This document shows positions 48,361 through 59,373 of a stretch of 64,000 nucleotides of DNA, one piece after another (position 1 is the first letter of the stretch; each line of letters opens with the position of its first letter). This DNA comes from Puffinus mauretanicus (Eukaryota > Chordata > Aves > Procellariiformes > Procellariidae), in the NCBI GenBank assembly GCA_023333565.1, contig JAJKFH010000102.1:3534001-3598000 (forward strand). Direction: 5' to 3'. The notes beneath the pieces are model-generated. The model saw only the letters and a program-made list of their open reading frames with translations, made no database searches and was not told where the DNA came from. Both the position numbers and the translations under genes were made by a program.

Positions 48361-51300
48361 ATGCATCCCCCCCGCAAGAGAACCGTTATGAAAATGGAGC
48401 TAACCAAGAGGCGGGTGGTGTATCGTGTCGGTTTTATCGTGGCAGAATTTAACATCGCTTTCTGATCAGCACCGTGCTGTGTTCAGGCTCAGCCTATCTT
48501 CTTGGCAGATTAATTTTTCAAAGTTGTGCTTAATACGGCAAGCTTGGTTTCACATGACATTTTTCATCTTTATGCTTTCGCTCCTTTAATGGTTTCTCAA
48601 GCACATTTAATATGCTTCGTGTAACTTCTAAAAGAAAATGTATGTACCATCTAGGCGAATACCACTGACTATAAATGTCATTGCACTAAGTACAGTGTTC
48701 AGCACTACTAAAAACTTTGTTGTATATTTGTCAGTCACTGTTAAGGAGAGCTCCGCAACTAAGGACCTGACCTTTCAGAGTCTTATAGATGTAAATGTTC
48801 TATGGAAATCAGCAGGATTCCCTGTGTGAATAAGAGTTTGCAGGATCATGTCCTAGAACAGCAGTTGTGTCACTTCTAAAATTGATATTGCATTGACAGA
48901 ACTATTTAAAGGGAAGCTTTCACAGCATCTGTTCACATATAGTAGTCAACTGTCAGCTGTCTCATTTTCATAACTGCTGAAACATACATTTATGCAAGAT
49001 AAAATGTTAATGTACAGACAAAATTTTGTTCCTTGGAATTTGATGATTTTTTTTTTTTTTAAAAGTAAGACTGTGGGTGTTATGGCCCAGCAGAAAGATG
49101 AAGGTTCTAGTTTATTCTCTAATATAAAAGTGCATGCAGTTTTAAGTAGCTGTTTTATCCCACAATCACAGAGTTCATATTACTCTGAATACTGGCTTTT
49201 TAAAAAAATCAAGGTGTTTTGGTGGTGGGTTTTTTTGTTGTTGGTTTGGTTTTGTTTTTTGTTGTTTTGTTTTTTTTTTTCCCCCCCCCTAGCATTACTG
49301 TGACAAAAATCACTGTGGTAAAGCAAGACAGGAAATAGGTAGTTAGAATTTGTAAAATACTATACTTGTAAAATAAATAATAAATCTCAAGAAATTTGGT
49401 ACGGTTCGAAGGTAGCCAAGGCCTCAGGTTTTCATTCTTTTGGAAAGTAACTATCACTTCTGAGCCAGGTAAAACTCAGACAAACCCAGGACTGGAATGA
49501 CAAAGAAGCCTGATGAGCATTAGCAGAATTTTATAGTATAAGAGAAGGTAAAGCTGTAGCTCAAGGTAGAGGTGCATCAGTAACACCATGTGTGACTGTA
49601 TTATGACTTTAGTTGGATAGCAAGTCTACAGTAATTAGTTATCTTGTACATTATAATTAGACACTACAGTAACAGGAGAACTGAGACTTCAGAGGACGCT
49701 CAAAATAAACGTGGTTACAGGAAAGAAGTTGGGGAGGCAAGAGCAGTGCTTGTTTCAGATCACTGGAATAGGACCATTTTTCTGAGCCTGAAATTCACTG
49801 AGTTTTCTTTAATGTCTGCATATTTTTTTGCAGTGACAAATAATTGAAAACAACTAATTTCAAAACAAGGCACTTCCCTAGTTTTGTGCTGTTTAGTTCT
49901 GCCAACTTGTTGAAGCAATATTAAAATTATCTAGCCTCAAGTTATTAAATTGATGTTTCACCTGAAAGTTAATATCATTGAGAAAGCAACGGCATTGAAC
50001 TGATGAATCTGAAGACAGGCAAAACTGATGTCTGCGTGCTTGCTGTTTCAGTGTTAGCATCCCAAATGTCACTTGCTAAGCTGTATTTGCTTGATGTGGC
50101 CTTGACGCCCATCTGGCCATTTGTAAAATCATCAGCAGACTTTGCACAGTGATAAAACTGCTCAAAGCACACTTTCTCTTCTCTTCCAATTGTCGTATTT
50201 CATGGTGTAAAGTAGTAGTGCCAACTTGTTCCAACTCCTGACGTTATCTCAGGTTGCTGGAACGGTCAATGACAAAAGGAGATCAAACAGGGATATTGCC
50301 CACCGCATGTCATGTGCCTGATATTGTTGCCCATGGGTTACTAATATTTAGTTCCTTCTTTCACAGTGCGATGTGAATGCTTTCTGTGCTCCATAATCTT
50401 TTTTGGAAATACAGCAATGTGATCTTGAACCTTTATCATTCTCTTTCTTCAGTGATTTTCTTATGTGATGGCTAGTTTACAAACTAACAGAAGAAAGGCA
50501 TTGTGTGCGAGCTCAGATATTAATATGGATTTACAGTACTTGGGAGAGGAACAGGGCTGTGTCTTGCTTCTGAGAAAAGCCTCCAACCATTCTGCTGCAG
50601 GAATCTCTTACTTAATATATTGCATTTTGCAATGGCTCTGCATTCTCCGGTGTTTTATTCTGAATGGCTGGAAGGCACAGTCTTTAGCAGCTTGCTTTGT
50701 AATTGTCTCATTTTGGTGTGGCAAAGGTATGGCTGATCACAGCTGAAAGGAAAAGCTGTACTTCAGCTAAATAAAGAATAATAAAAGTAGACGCGTTCCC
50801 TGATCCCAGAGACTGATGTTATCTTTCCCATCTTTTCGAACGGCAATCCAGCAACCTTCCCTTAGTCACATTTACACTGAGCTTCAACCAGCTGAAGTTC
50901 TGCCCTGGATTATGCGACCAATACGTCAGATGTCCCATGCTGTTAGTAGCTTGCACCTGGGTGATTTTATGTTTCCTTGCTGTATTATTTGTGTGGGACA
51001 AGGTAGAGCTTAAGTAGAGGACAAAAGCGTCTTAAACATGCCAAACCTGTTGCTGGGACATCATTTACAATCTGTTACACCTCCAAGAGGGTCTGACCAA
51101 TGCTCTCAGTAGGAAAACAATGAGAAAACTGGTTGTCACAGTAGTTCCATGTATGGACTAAATAGGAGGGATGACACTCTTCAGGAAAATTGTCTACAAA
51201 TACAAATAAAAAATGCATCTCTTATTTCCAAGAGACTGAGGTCTTTGTATATCAGTCTTATATATGCTCTTCAGGCTCTCCATATAAAGCAGCAACACGC

Positions 51301-53266
51301 TCTTTCTTTCTCTTAGTGAGGACAACTTTTTATGTCTAGCAGGGTAGACTTTTGTCCACTACTACATCAGTTTATGGAGTTTGGTGTCATAGTGAAGTCT
51401 AAATTCAGGTTTACATGGACCAAGCCATTCAAAGAGATTTAAATTCTGTAAGACTTTACTTAGCACAACCTTACCCAACAAACAAAATATGTTTCTATTG
51501 GTGTAATTTTCAAGAATATCTGCATCTAATGTTAATAATCTGAAGCAAAAGCCATACCATCAGGACACTGCCTCTTTCTGTGGGACAAACCTTTTGAAGA
51601 GAAAGACTGATTTCACAGCTGGGAGCCCCAGTGCTTTACCACTGTTTCTTCCTGGCTGGAAAAAAAAAATGGACACTTAATGTGAATTTTGGTACGGAGT
51701 CCTTTTAGCATCTCTTCTCTCTCTAAGAGATGCTGGCTGAAGCTCTTATTGAGAGAACAAGTTTGGTTGTTTTTTTTTTCCTCATGACCATGTCCTACTA
51801 GTATCAAAATAAACCTCCCCTATCTTACCAGTTCATTTTTGTTTGCAAAACTAATGTAAGGTTTCCTCATGATGGGACAGGCTCAGAGGAGCTACTGAGG
51901 TAAAACATTCTGAACTTTTCTGCCTACCACTGGTCTGAGGCTATCTAGGCTGTATGGGAGAGAAAAGCATCCTCCCAGCAAAAGCATACACTTTTCTTTT
52001 TTTTTAAAAGTTTATTATGAATGGTCACCCTTAGTCCAAAACTTCTACAAGTCATGTGCTCTCTCATTTCATTATTTTCATGGATTATTTTTAGACCAGG
52101 GTGATTCTAGAGTGCAAACCTAATGAAGAGGATGCTTGGATGCCAACTCATGTTTACGGAATTGTAGGAGGCACTTGCAAAACCCTTTCTGTCAGTGGAA
52201 TAAGAGTCTGCTATTAGTCTTTGGCAAATTTCTGATTTCATTGTGGTGAAATGATAGTGGACCATTGAGAAAAGATCTTTCATCCCTGTAGGAGTTATGA
52301 GCCCCAGACTCAAATTGCACAAGGTCAATAAGGCACTTTCTAGGTTGTATCACCTCAGTCAGAAGCTGCAGTCAAGGGTGATCCCCCATTCGGGTTAAGG
52401 CAGGGACCATGCTGAATAAAGACTTACCTGTGGTGATCCTGTGGCAATTCATTAAAGGGCTCACAGACAGTCTGCTGACTGAACTTGAGAAGCCCACTAA
52501 TCGCTCCATTTCTGATGTCACTGCACAGGGCAATCCAGGCAGATCATGAAATGACCTTACAGAGCTTCAGAATGAATGTTAAACTGAACAAAGTCTTGTG
52601 TAAATCCATCTTGAGACTTATCTTACTAGACAGTTTCAGCTCTGGAGAAGAGAGTTGTTTTTACTTAGGCATATGGGTCAGGACAACAAATGTCAAAAAA
52701 TAAACCTTTGAAAACAGGTCTTTTTGCTGAACAACTTAAAAGACATGTAGTTAACTTTGGTTTTAAGTGTTCTTTAAAATTATTTACGTTTTCCATAGGA
52801 GAAGTATGTATCATTTTTATCATCCTGAGCATTCTCTCCTAGTAAATTAGTGATTGCATTTTCCTTACTCAAGATTTTAAGATTCTATTCTTGTAGCAAA
52901 ATGTAGTTGGTTGCAAAATAAAGAAAAAAATCAAACTTTTGATAAATGTTAAAAATGTTTTAAAATGAAAATCTTTACACAGAGTTTAGTACCTAGGATT
53001 CTAGTAAGAAAATGAAGAGAATGGCTTATTAAATATGTTCTGCATACAAAAGCTATTATAACTTTTTAAATTAAGCTTCTATTAATGTATAGTTGAAAAG
53101 AGGATAGAAATGTGGCAACACGTACTAGCTGCCATGTGTGCAATGTGTAACAGATGAATACAGAATGGGAGATACTTGACACAGAAAGGTTACCTTGCTT
53201 TTCATAGCACTGTGTAATCTTGAATGAATACAGTCAGTGAAGGGAGCAACTCCTAAGGAAGAAGTC
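48361..53266. other. Probable first intron, proximal part
   Basis: AT-rich DNA with no recognised exon. Contains a G/T-rich tract ending in a C run (49213-49290) and scattered short open frames without family resemblance. Confidence 0.5.
49213..49290. repeat. G/T-rich low-complexity tract with C-run end
   Basis: GGTGGTGGG, then GTTGTTGG and long T runs, ending in nine C's. It is the longest of the G/T tracts in the window. Confidence 0.85.
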
Positions 53267-53412
53267 TGCTGTCTTTACGGTAAGCCAAATGTGATGTGTT
53301 TCATTTCTGGAACGCCTTCATTCTTATGCTAGGAAATTACAGTGGCTTTTAAATGAAGGCGTTCCAGAAATAAAATGATATGCATCATGTCTGGCTCGCC
53401 ATAAAGATAGCA
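53267..53412. repeat. Long inverted repeat (hairpin-forming)
   Basis: Left arm 53267-53322 and right arm 53352-53412 are reverse complements over about 56-61 bp, with a 29-bp loop. The inner 20 bp (53303-53322 against 53352-53371) match perfectly. The outer part carries about ten mismatches, all transitions, and one 5-bp gap. This could be a short palindromic transposon remnant (MITE-like), an inverted duplication or a hairpin RNA source. No TA or other target duplication is clear at the ends. Confidence 0.85.
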
Positions 53413-55644
53413 CATTGTACCAGAGCAAAAGTAGTATGTGCTGTGCTCAAATTACTATGGTTATCTTTGCATTTTCTCTTCTGTTATATGCCTGTATTTA
53501 GAGAAGAAATGCTTTACAGTAAGCATCGGTGATGGGAAAGTTGGTGACACAGCTGACAGTAACAGGGAAGAGAGCTATCAGGAGAGATAGCTTTAAAGGG
53601 AATTAATACATTCAGCTTTCAGTGTGTTGGTCTTGAGGTGGCAGCATGGACGTGAGAAGAGAGTATGTGGGATAGGCACTGTGAATGGGTAGAAAACATA
53701 ATGTTGGGGATGGAAAAATTTGAGTGGGACATTTAAGCACAGGGATTGAGCACTTCAGAGGAGCTGAATGGAGATAACAGAAGTCAACAGCTCTGTGCTA
53801 TTCTATGCCAGCCAGAGATTTAACACGAGGTAGCTGTTTGGTAGATATGAAAGTCCTGGAGGATAAAAATCCTAAATTCCTTTTTAAGTACTTTGGAAAA
53901 ACCAGATAATGTTGCCTGTCAATCCAACAGCTGTGACTTGGAAATGATTGGGCCTCAGTGCTCTTTAGGAGGTTGAGACATAGGTCTTCTAGTGGTGTCA
54001 GAAGGGTTTGAACAACCGTAGCTCCTTTGTGTGCTATAAACCTGTAGGTCCCCAATTTAGTTATGTTGAATTCAGACTATATAATGCGAAGGGCAAGTCT
54101 TTGGGATAAAAGAGGTAGGTCCCAGTCACTAAGTTGTTGATCAGATCAGTGACTCCTTCAATTCTAAGAGCTTTCAATCATTTCCTTGACACATTCCTAG
54201 AATCAACCAAGAAGGGGCTGTTCTTCAAGGCTGAGAGGAGTCCCCAGGGCAGACCACGGGCTGTCCCAATTGCTTTGTTACCTTTGTGTAATCGGCTGTT
54301 TGGCACATGTCTGTTGTCTGCACCACGGCTTTTCAGGATCATTTCCTCATTGTTCATATGGAAGTCATTTTAATATGGAAGCCATTTTATCATGGAAAGC
54401 CTTTACTCCTCACTGACCTATCAAACAAGAAGGAAGGGTCTAGTTCTCATTCCACTTACAAACAGCAAGGAAACCTTAAACTCCAGTAAGAAAAAAACAA
54501 ACCAAAAAAACCCCCAACACCCTATTAAAATATGGTGAAGAACAGTAGAGAGAATTGGTGGAAAAAGTTCCACAGAAAAAATGCTAATTAGTGTTTTCCC
54601 AAAGTACTGCAAGGCAGATTTAAGAAAAAACCCGAACATTTTCTAACAGCGATTAAATTAATTTATTTATTATTTGCTTAGCACTGCTGTGCCTAGCTTT
54701 GTTCTGTATGCAAAATATCTGCAGACTCTGCCTGAAGTCTGAAAGATAGACACATCAAAATAAGGATGCTCTAGATAACTGAGAAATGATTATCATATAT
54801 GCTAGTTGCTGGTATTCTCCAAGGGGCGGTATACCTTCCAAACAGAAATAAGTCACAATTGATTCCCCCAGGAGCTGAGCAGAGGGGTTTTTTTGTTATG
54901 TTGTTGTTATTTGCTGCTTTTGTTTTTATTTGGTATTGATTTCTACAGGATGTTGCTCATCAGAGCTTCTGGACATTTACATCAGTTTAAAACATCAAAA
55001 AATAATTAATAATCAATGTGACTTTAATCCCTTCAAAGAGAACCCATTAACCTACAAAAAATGCTCTAGCTCACAATAGTTTCATGAAAGTAACTGTAAG
55101 CAGGGCAAGAGATGAAAGAGAGAAACATCACTTTCTTTTTTTTTTTTCTGAAGAGAACTTTTATTCAAAACAGAGAACATAGCTAATATTTTATGGCAGT
55201 CTGCTTACTGCAAATTAGGAGGTTTGTTTTTTTAATAATTTTCTTTCTCTAACTTGGCTGCCTCTGCCTAATCTTGCACTGATATTATCTTGACTCATCA
55301 GTGCCTGCTTCTGAGGAAAAGATTACGATGTCACAAAATCAATATCAGAGGATCCTATACTGTAATCCCTTTTCAGGGAAGTCCATTAAATCAATGCCTC
55401 TCCTTCTGTGAGTAATGACTGTAGAATCAAGTCCTCTAATTTCGCTGTGTGAAGGAATAACCAGATGGGATGGGATTTTACATAATTAACTAGCAGTTAT
55501 TAAATACAGCAAGAAAAATTATGACATTTTCTGAAAGATAAATGAATACATAGTGAATATTTAAGTGTATTTTAGAATGATCTCTGGTATAAAATTACTT
55601 CTCAGTGGATTACAAAATAATGTGTTAAACCAAAAATGCTTTTT
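53413..55644. other. Non-coding intronic stretch
   Basis: No exon recognised. Contains the 17-bp tandem pair at 54356-54389, an A/C-rich tract at 54490-54522 and a T run near 55136-55148. Confidence 0.5.
54356..54389. repeat. 17-bp tandem duplication
   Basis: ATATGGAAGTCATTTTA followed directly by the same unit with one change (C for T at the eleventh base). A third partial unit with several changes may follow. Confidence 0.85.
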
Positions 55645-55649
55645 TATTT
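55645..55649 (+). repeat. Target-site duplication, left
   Basis: TATTT directly before the LTR, matching 56215-56219. Confidence 0.85.
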
Positions 55650-56214
55650 TGTCATGGTTTTGGCTGGGATAGAGTTAAATTTCTTCCTAGTAGCTGGTAT
55701 AGTACTGTGTTTTGGATTTAGTATGAGAATAATGTTGATGACACACTGATGTTTTAGTTGTTGCTAAGTGGTGCTTATGCTGGTCAAGGACTTTTCAGCT
55801 TCCCGTGCTCTGCCAGGTGCACAAGAAGCTAGGAGGGACCATAGCCAGGACAGCTGACCCAAACTGACCAATGGGGTATTCCATACCATATGACATCATG
55901 CTCAGCATATAAAGGTGGGGGAAGAAGAAGGAAGGGGGGGACATTCGGAGTGATGGTGTTTGTCTTCCCAAGTAACAGCTACACGTGATGGAGCCCTGCT
56001 GTCCTGGAGATGGCTGAACACCTGCCTGCCCATGGGAAGTAGTGAATGAATTCCTTTTTTGCTTTGATTGCGCACGCAACTTTTGCTTTACCTGTTAAAC
56101 TGTCTTTATCTCAACCGAGTTTTCTTGCTTTTACCCTTCCGATTCTCTCCACCAGGGGGGAGTGAGCGAGCGGCTGTATGGGGCTTAGTTGTTGGCTGGG
56201 GTTAAACCATGACA
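55650..56214 (+). mobile_element. Solo LTR, avian ERVL-type endogenous retrovirus
   Basis: A 565-bp unit beginning TGTCATGGTTTTGGCTGGGA and ending GGTTAAACCATGACA. The ends form an inverted repeat (TGTCATGGTTT/AAACCATGACA) and are flanked by the 5-bp direct repeat TATTT. Internal promoter-type signals run in order: CCAAT (55868-55872), a TGACATCA element near 55891 and a TATA box (CATATAAAGG, 55906-55915), so its sense strand is plus. No internal viral genes are present, so it is a recombination product left after loss of the provirus body. Its sequence resembles a common bird ERVL LTR family; the 5-bp duplication agrees with that class. No coding capacity. Confidence 0.92.
55906..55915 (+). 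promoter_or_regulatory. LTR TATA box
   Basis: CATATAAAGG, about 35 bp downstream of a CCAAT element inside the solo LTR. This is the normal position for the U3 promoter of such an LTR. Present-day activity is unknown. Confidence 0.6.
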
Positions 56215-56219
56215 TATTT
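56215..56219 (+). repeat. Target-site duplication, right
   Basis: TATTT directly after the terminal CA of the LTR, identical to 55645-55649. Confidence 0.85.
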
Positions 56220-59211
56220 TTAAATCTTTTTTTGAAAACTAACTAAAGGCTCCATAGGCTCTGTCCCAAGCCCCATCAGGTTTCCTTGGCAGCATTGTGG
56301 GAAAGCATGAAAACTACAGAATGGTGATACCATATAATGTCACCAGCGTTTAACTGAAACGGAGGCACTCCATGAATAAGGATAATAATTTTGTCATCTC
56401 ACCCGTTGTTTATGTGCAACATCAACCTCTGTTAGCTGGAACCAGAACTGACGGGTTGCCTCTAATTCTTAGGATGCTGGGAGCTATCAGAGAGTCTACT
56501 GTGCTTCTGGGAACGGGTCCAAAGTCCAAATGAAGTCAATGGAAGTCTTTATGTTGCTTTAAATGGGCTTTGGATCAAGCCGTAGTGGGAAGACCTGCAA
56601 TCTCAACTGGGTGATGCTGTGAAGTTTGACGTGCAGCACAGAGCTAACGGTCACGTGCCAGTGACCTTGGGCTCGCCACAGCATTGGTAGCGCAAACTGG
56701 AGGCCACAGGATGGTTTTGATTTTTGGTACCTGAGAGTCTGATAGCTTAAAGAGACTCTTAATCAGATAAATCTTGAGCAGTTTTTTTGCTTGGGGAGTA
56801 GCTGTATTGGCAAGAATTGGTGTGTTGTACTCTGCTGCTGGAGCCAGTGTAATAGGAGCACACTTGAATGCGTCTGCTCTTACAAGAGGAACTTCTTTGC
56901 AGGAAACTTAAGTTATGTAACTAGCACTAGGCAAAAAATAGGGTGGTTTTCTCCAGGCAGAGCTATCGGTCTCCTCTTTCTCTTCCTCTCTATATTTCAG
57001 GGACTGTTCAAATAAGAGTTTGGATTTAAGTACGTTTCAACCTATAGCTACATTTGCTGGCATTGTGGCATTAACACAGATACATGGATGGATGGAAACC
57101 AAATTCTACATCAATACCAGATACTTGCTTGTATATGGATCTGAACGATACAGCTGGTCCCTACTTCTTTAATAGGCTAGCTGGGTCAAAAACGATACCA
57201 AAACCCAATGATGATCTGGGGGCTTTGAATTTCAGAACATAAACTCTCGTCCTGCTCTGCTCAGGTGTGATCTGAACACAGCCATTATTTCCTAGACTCT
57301 TTCACTTACACTGTTCCAGTTAACTACAGAACAGTAGACTTCCATATCTGTGATCACACAAATGGAAATACCAGTTAAAAATATATTCACATGCTTATCT
57401 GAAATGCAGAAAGGAACCAGAATTTGAGACGTAACTTAAGATAGGTGTCTGGAAAAGAATTTTTCTCTAAAGGGCAAATGCACAGCCAGATTAAGAGCTA
57501 GCGATAAGTCCAAGTTATGTATTGAGTAGCAGAGCTGCTCTTGCTTGGAGGAACTCATAGTGGAGTCAAATCCTCTGAATTCCTTCCATGAAGAAGGAAA
57601 AACTGGATGTGTTCTTAGATGTACACACAGAGCAATTGTGGAGATTAATTAAGCTCTGTCTGTTTCTGCATGGACATGTTTCTGTTTGGTTTAAAACTTG
57701 AGAATTAGAGGGGTGAACAGTCAAAAGAAAAGAGTTTTGGCCCTTTGACTACAGTGCTTCACAACAGCTTTAAGTGGAATCTGTATCCATATCTGCTGCA
57801 TATTGTAAATATTCTTTAAAAAGAAGATATTTGGTTTTTCCTTTTCATATTTTGACACCAATGACTCGAATTTTGCAGGAGCCTTTTTGCAAAGCATCAT
57901 GCCAGAGACCAGTTGGCTGTGGTAGATGTCATGCTTGATGCTGGGACAAAGGGGTTTTATGCAGTGGCATAACAGCCTGGCTATCAGACACCAGTTTTTT
58001 CTGGTAGACATTACTACACCAGGTGATGGACAGTAGCAAGTCAGGATATCGGTAAGTGTCCAGGTGGAGGAAACAAATTCTGGAATGTCTGTTATATGGT
58101 GCATGAGCATTCAGTGGAGCAGAGCCAGAATGCCTTCCCTATGGCCTCACCAGAAGGCCTGGTGTGACTGGAATAGCTGCAAGTGACATTATTTCATACA
58201 CAATTAAAATACCTTTGTGAACATTATGAGGTTAAGAGATAAAATGAAAAAGAAACAGAAGCATTTAGGAACATGCCAGAGCATGGTTATTTCTGCATCC
58301 CTTTTCTTTCTGTAGCTAACCTTTAATAAACACGTGACCTGTTTGGAGATTGGCTTTTAGTCATGGTATCTTGTAATGTTTGTATAGGATCAACTGTTCA
58401 TTGTCAGTATGTACTGTGGGGGAAACTCATCTACAGATCAGGGTATTTTTATTTCTATCTGAAAGATATTTTTTTTCTTTTATTTTTGCCAGAGGTAGGG
58501 ATTTGTTGCCCTCATGAGTGCTGGTTATATGATTAAAGTATATGAGAGCTAGAGGATACCTGAATTAGCATTAGTTTTAACTGGAAGAATCAATCTTCCC
58601 ATTGCTGTCCCATTAGGTGTATGGGTCTCATATGGTGCTTAGAAAGAAAGGGTCAAATTTTCTCATGCTTATTTCCCAGTGTAATAACCTCCTGTGTTGA
58701 GGTTCAACCACACAGCAGAACTGGGCTCGCAGCAAGCTATCTTGTGTAGAGCGAGGTAAGCCAAGGGCTGCCACGTTGGACTCTCTGTAGACGCAGCAGT
58801 AAGACTGCAAGTCAACAGCAAGGAATGATTCCCTTCAAAAATGGTGAGGCAAAAGTCACAACGGTGTTATGAGCTGGATGTGGTCTGGTTGGATATCACT
58901 GGACAGCTTTATGTTTTGCTGCCCACTTTTTGGACTGTCATAGGTATCTTCTCATTTATCCTTCTAGCTGGCTTTAGGCTGACAGTAATGCTGATATTCC
59001 TCGCTCCACTGCATAGCTGGGAGGGTGTACAGGACACGCTGCCCAATTGCGGCACGTGGGAATAAGCGGGGAGCAAGAGATTGCGACAGGCCAGTGGAGA
59101 AAGCAGGCGATTCAGAATAGTCCCCTGGTTGTCAACAAAATGGTAAAGGCTGTAGTATAGAGCGGGGACTCTGCTCATCTCTGAGGATACAGAGAAATGT
59201 GTAACTGTTTA
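56220..59211. other. Non-coding intronic stretch
   Basis: No exon, RNA gene or repeat recognised. Short open frames (for example 57721-58110 on the minus strand) show no domain. Confidence 0.5.
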
Positions 59212-59373
59212 GAGTCACACAGTAATTTTGGCTGGAAGGGACGTCTGGAGACCATCTAGTCTGAGCCTCAGCTCAAAGCAGGGCCAAGTAGGTTGGGGGC
59301 TAAGGGCCATGTCCGGATGAGTTCTGAGTATCTGTGGGGATGGAGATTCCACCGCCTCTCTGTACAACCTCTT
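59212..59373 (-). mobile_element. Old CR1 LINE 3' tail fragment
   Basis: Diverged but legible CR1 tail on the minus strand. It reads GGCTGGAAGGGACGTCTGGA, CATCTAGTCTGAGCC, AGCTCAAAGCAGGGCC and GGATGGAGATTCCACCGCCT on the plus strand, the standard order of blocks in an older CR1 subfamily. The terminal 8-bp repeat is decayed and the copy stops before any coding part. Confidence 0.85.

Noticed and set aside
46855..48465. Many long open frames on both strands (up to 479 codons)
   Set aside because: All lie in the CpG island, where stop codons are rare by composition. Only the plus-strand frame with a signal-type peptide and consensus donor has independent support.
57721..58110. 129-codon minus-strand frame
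   Set aside because: No domain, no promoter and no splice context. Length is within chance for a 64-kb window.
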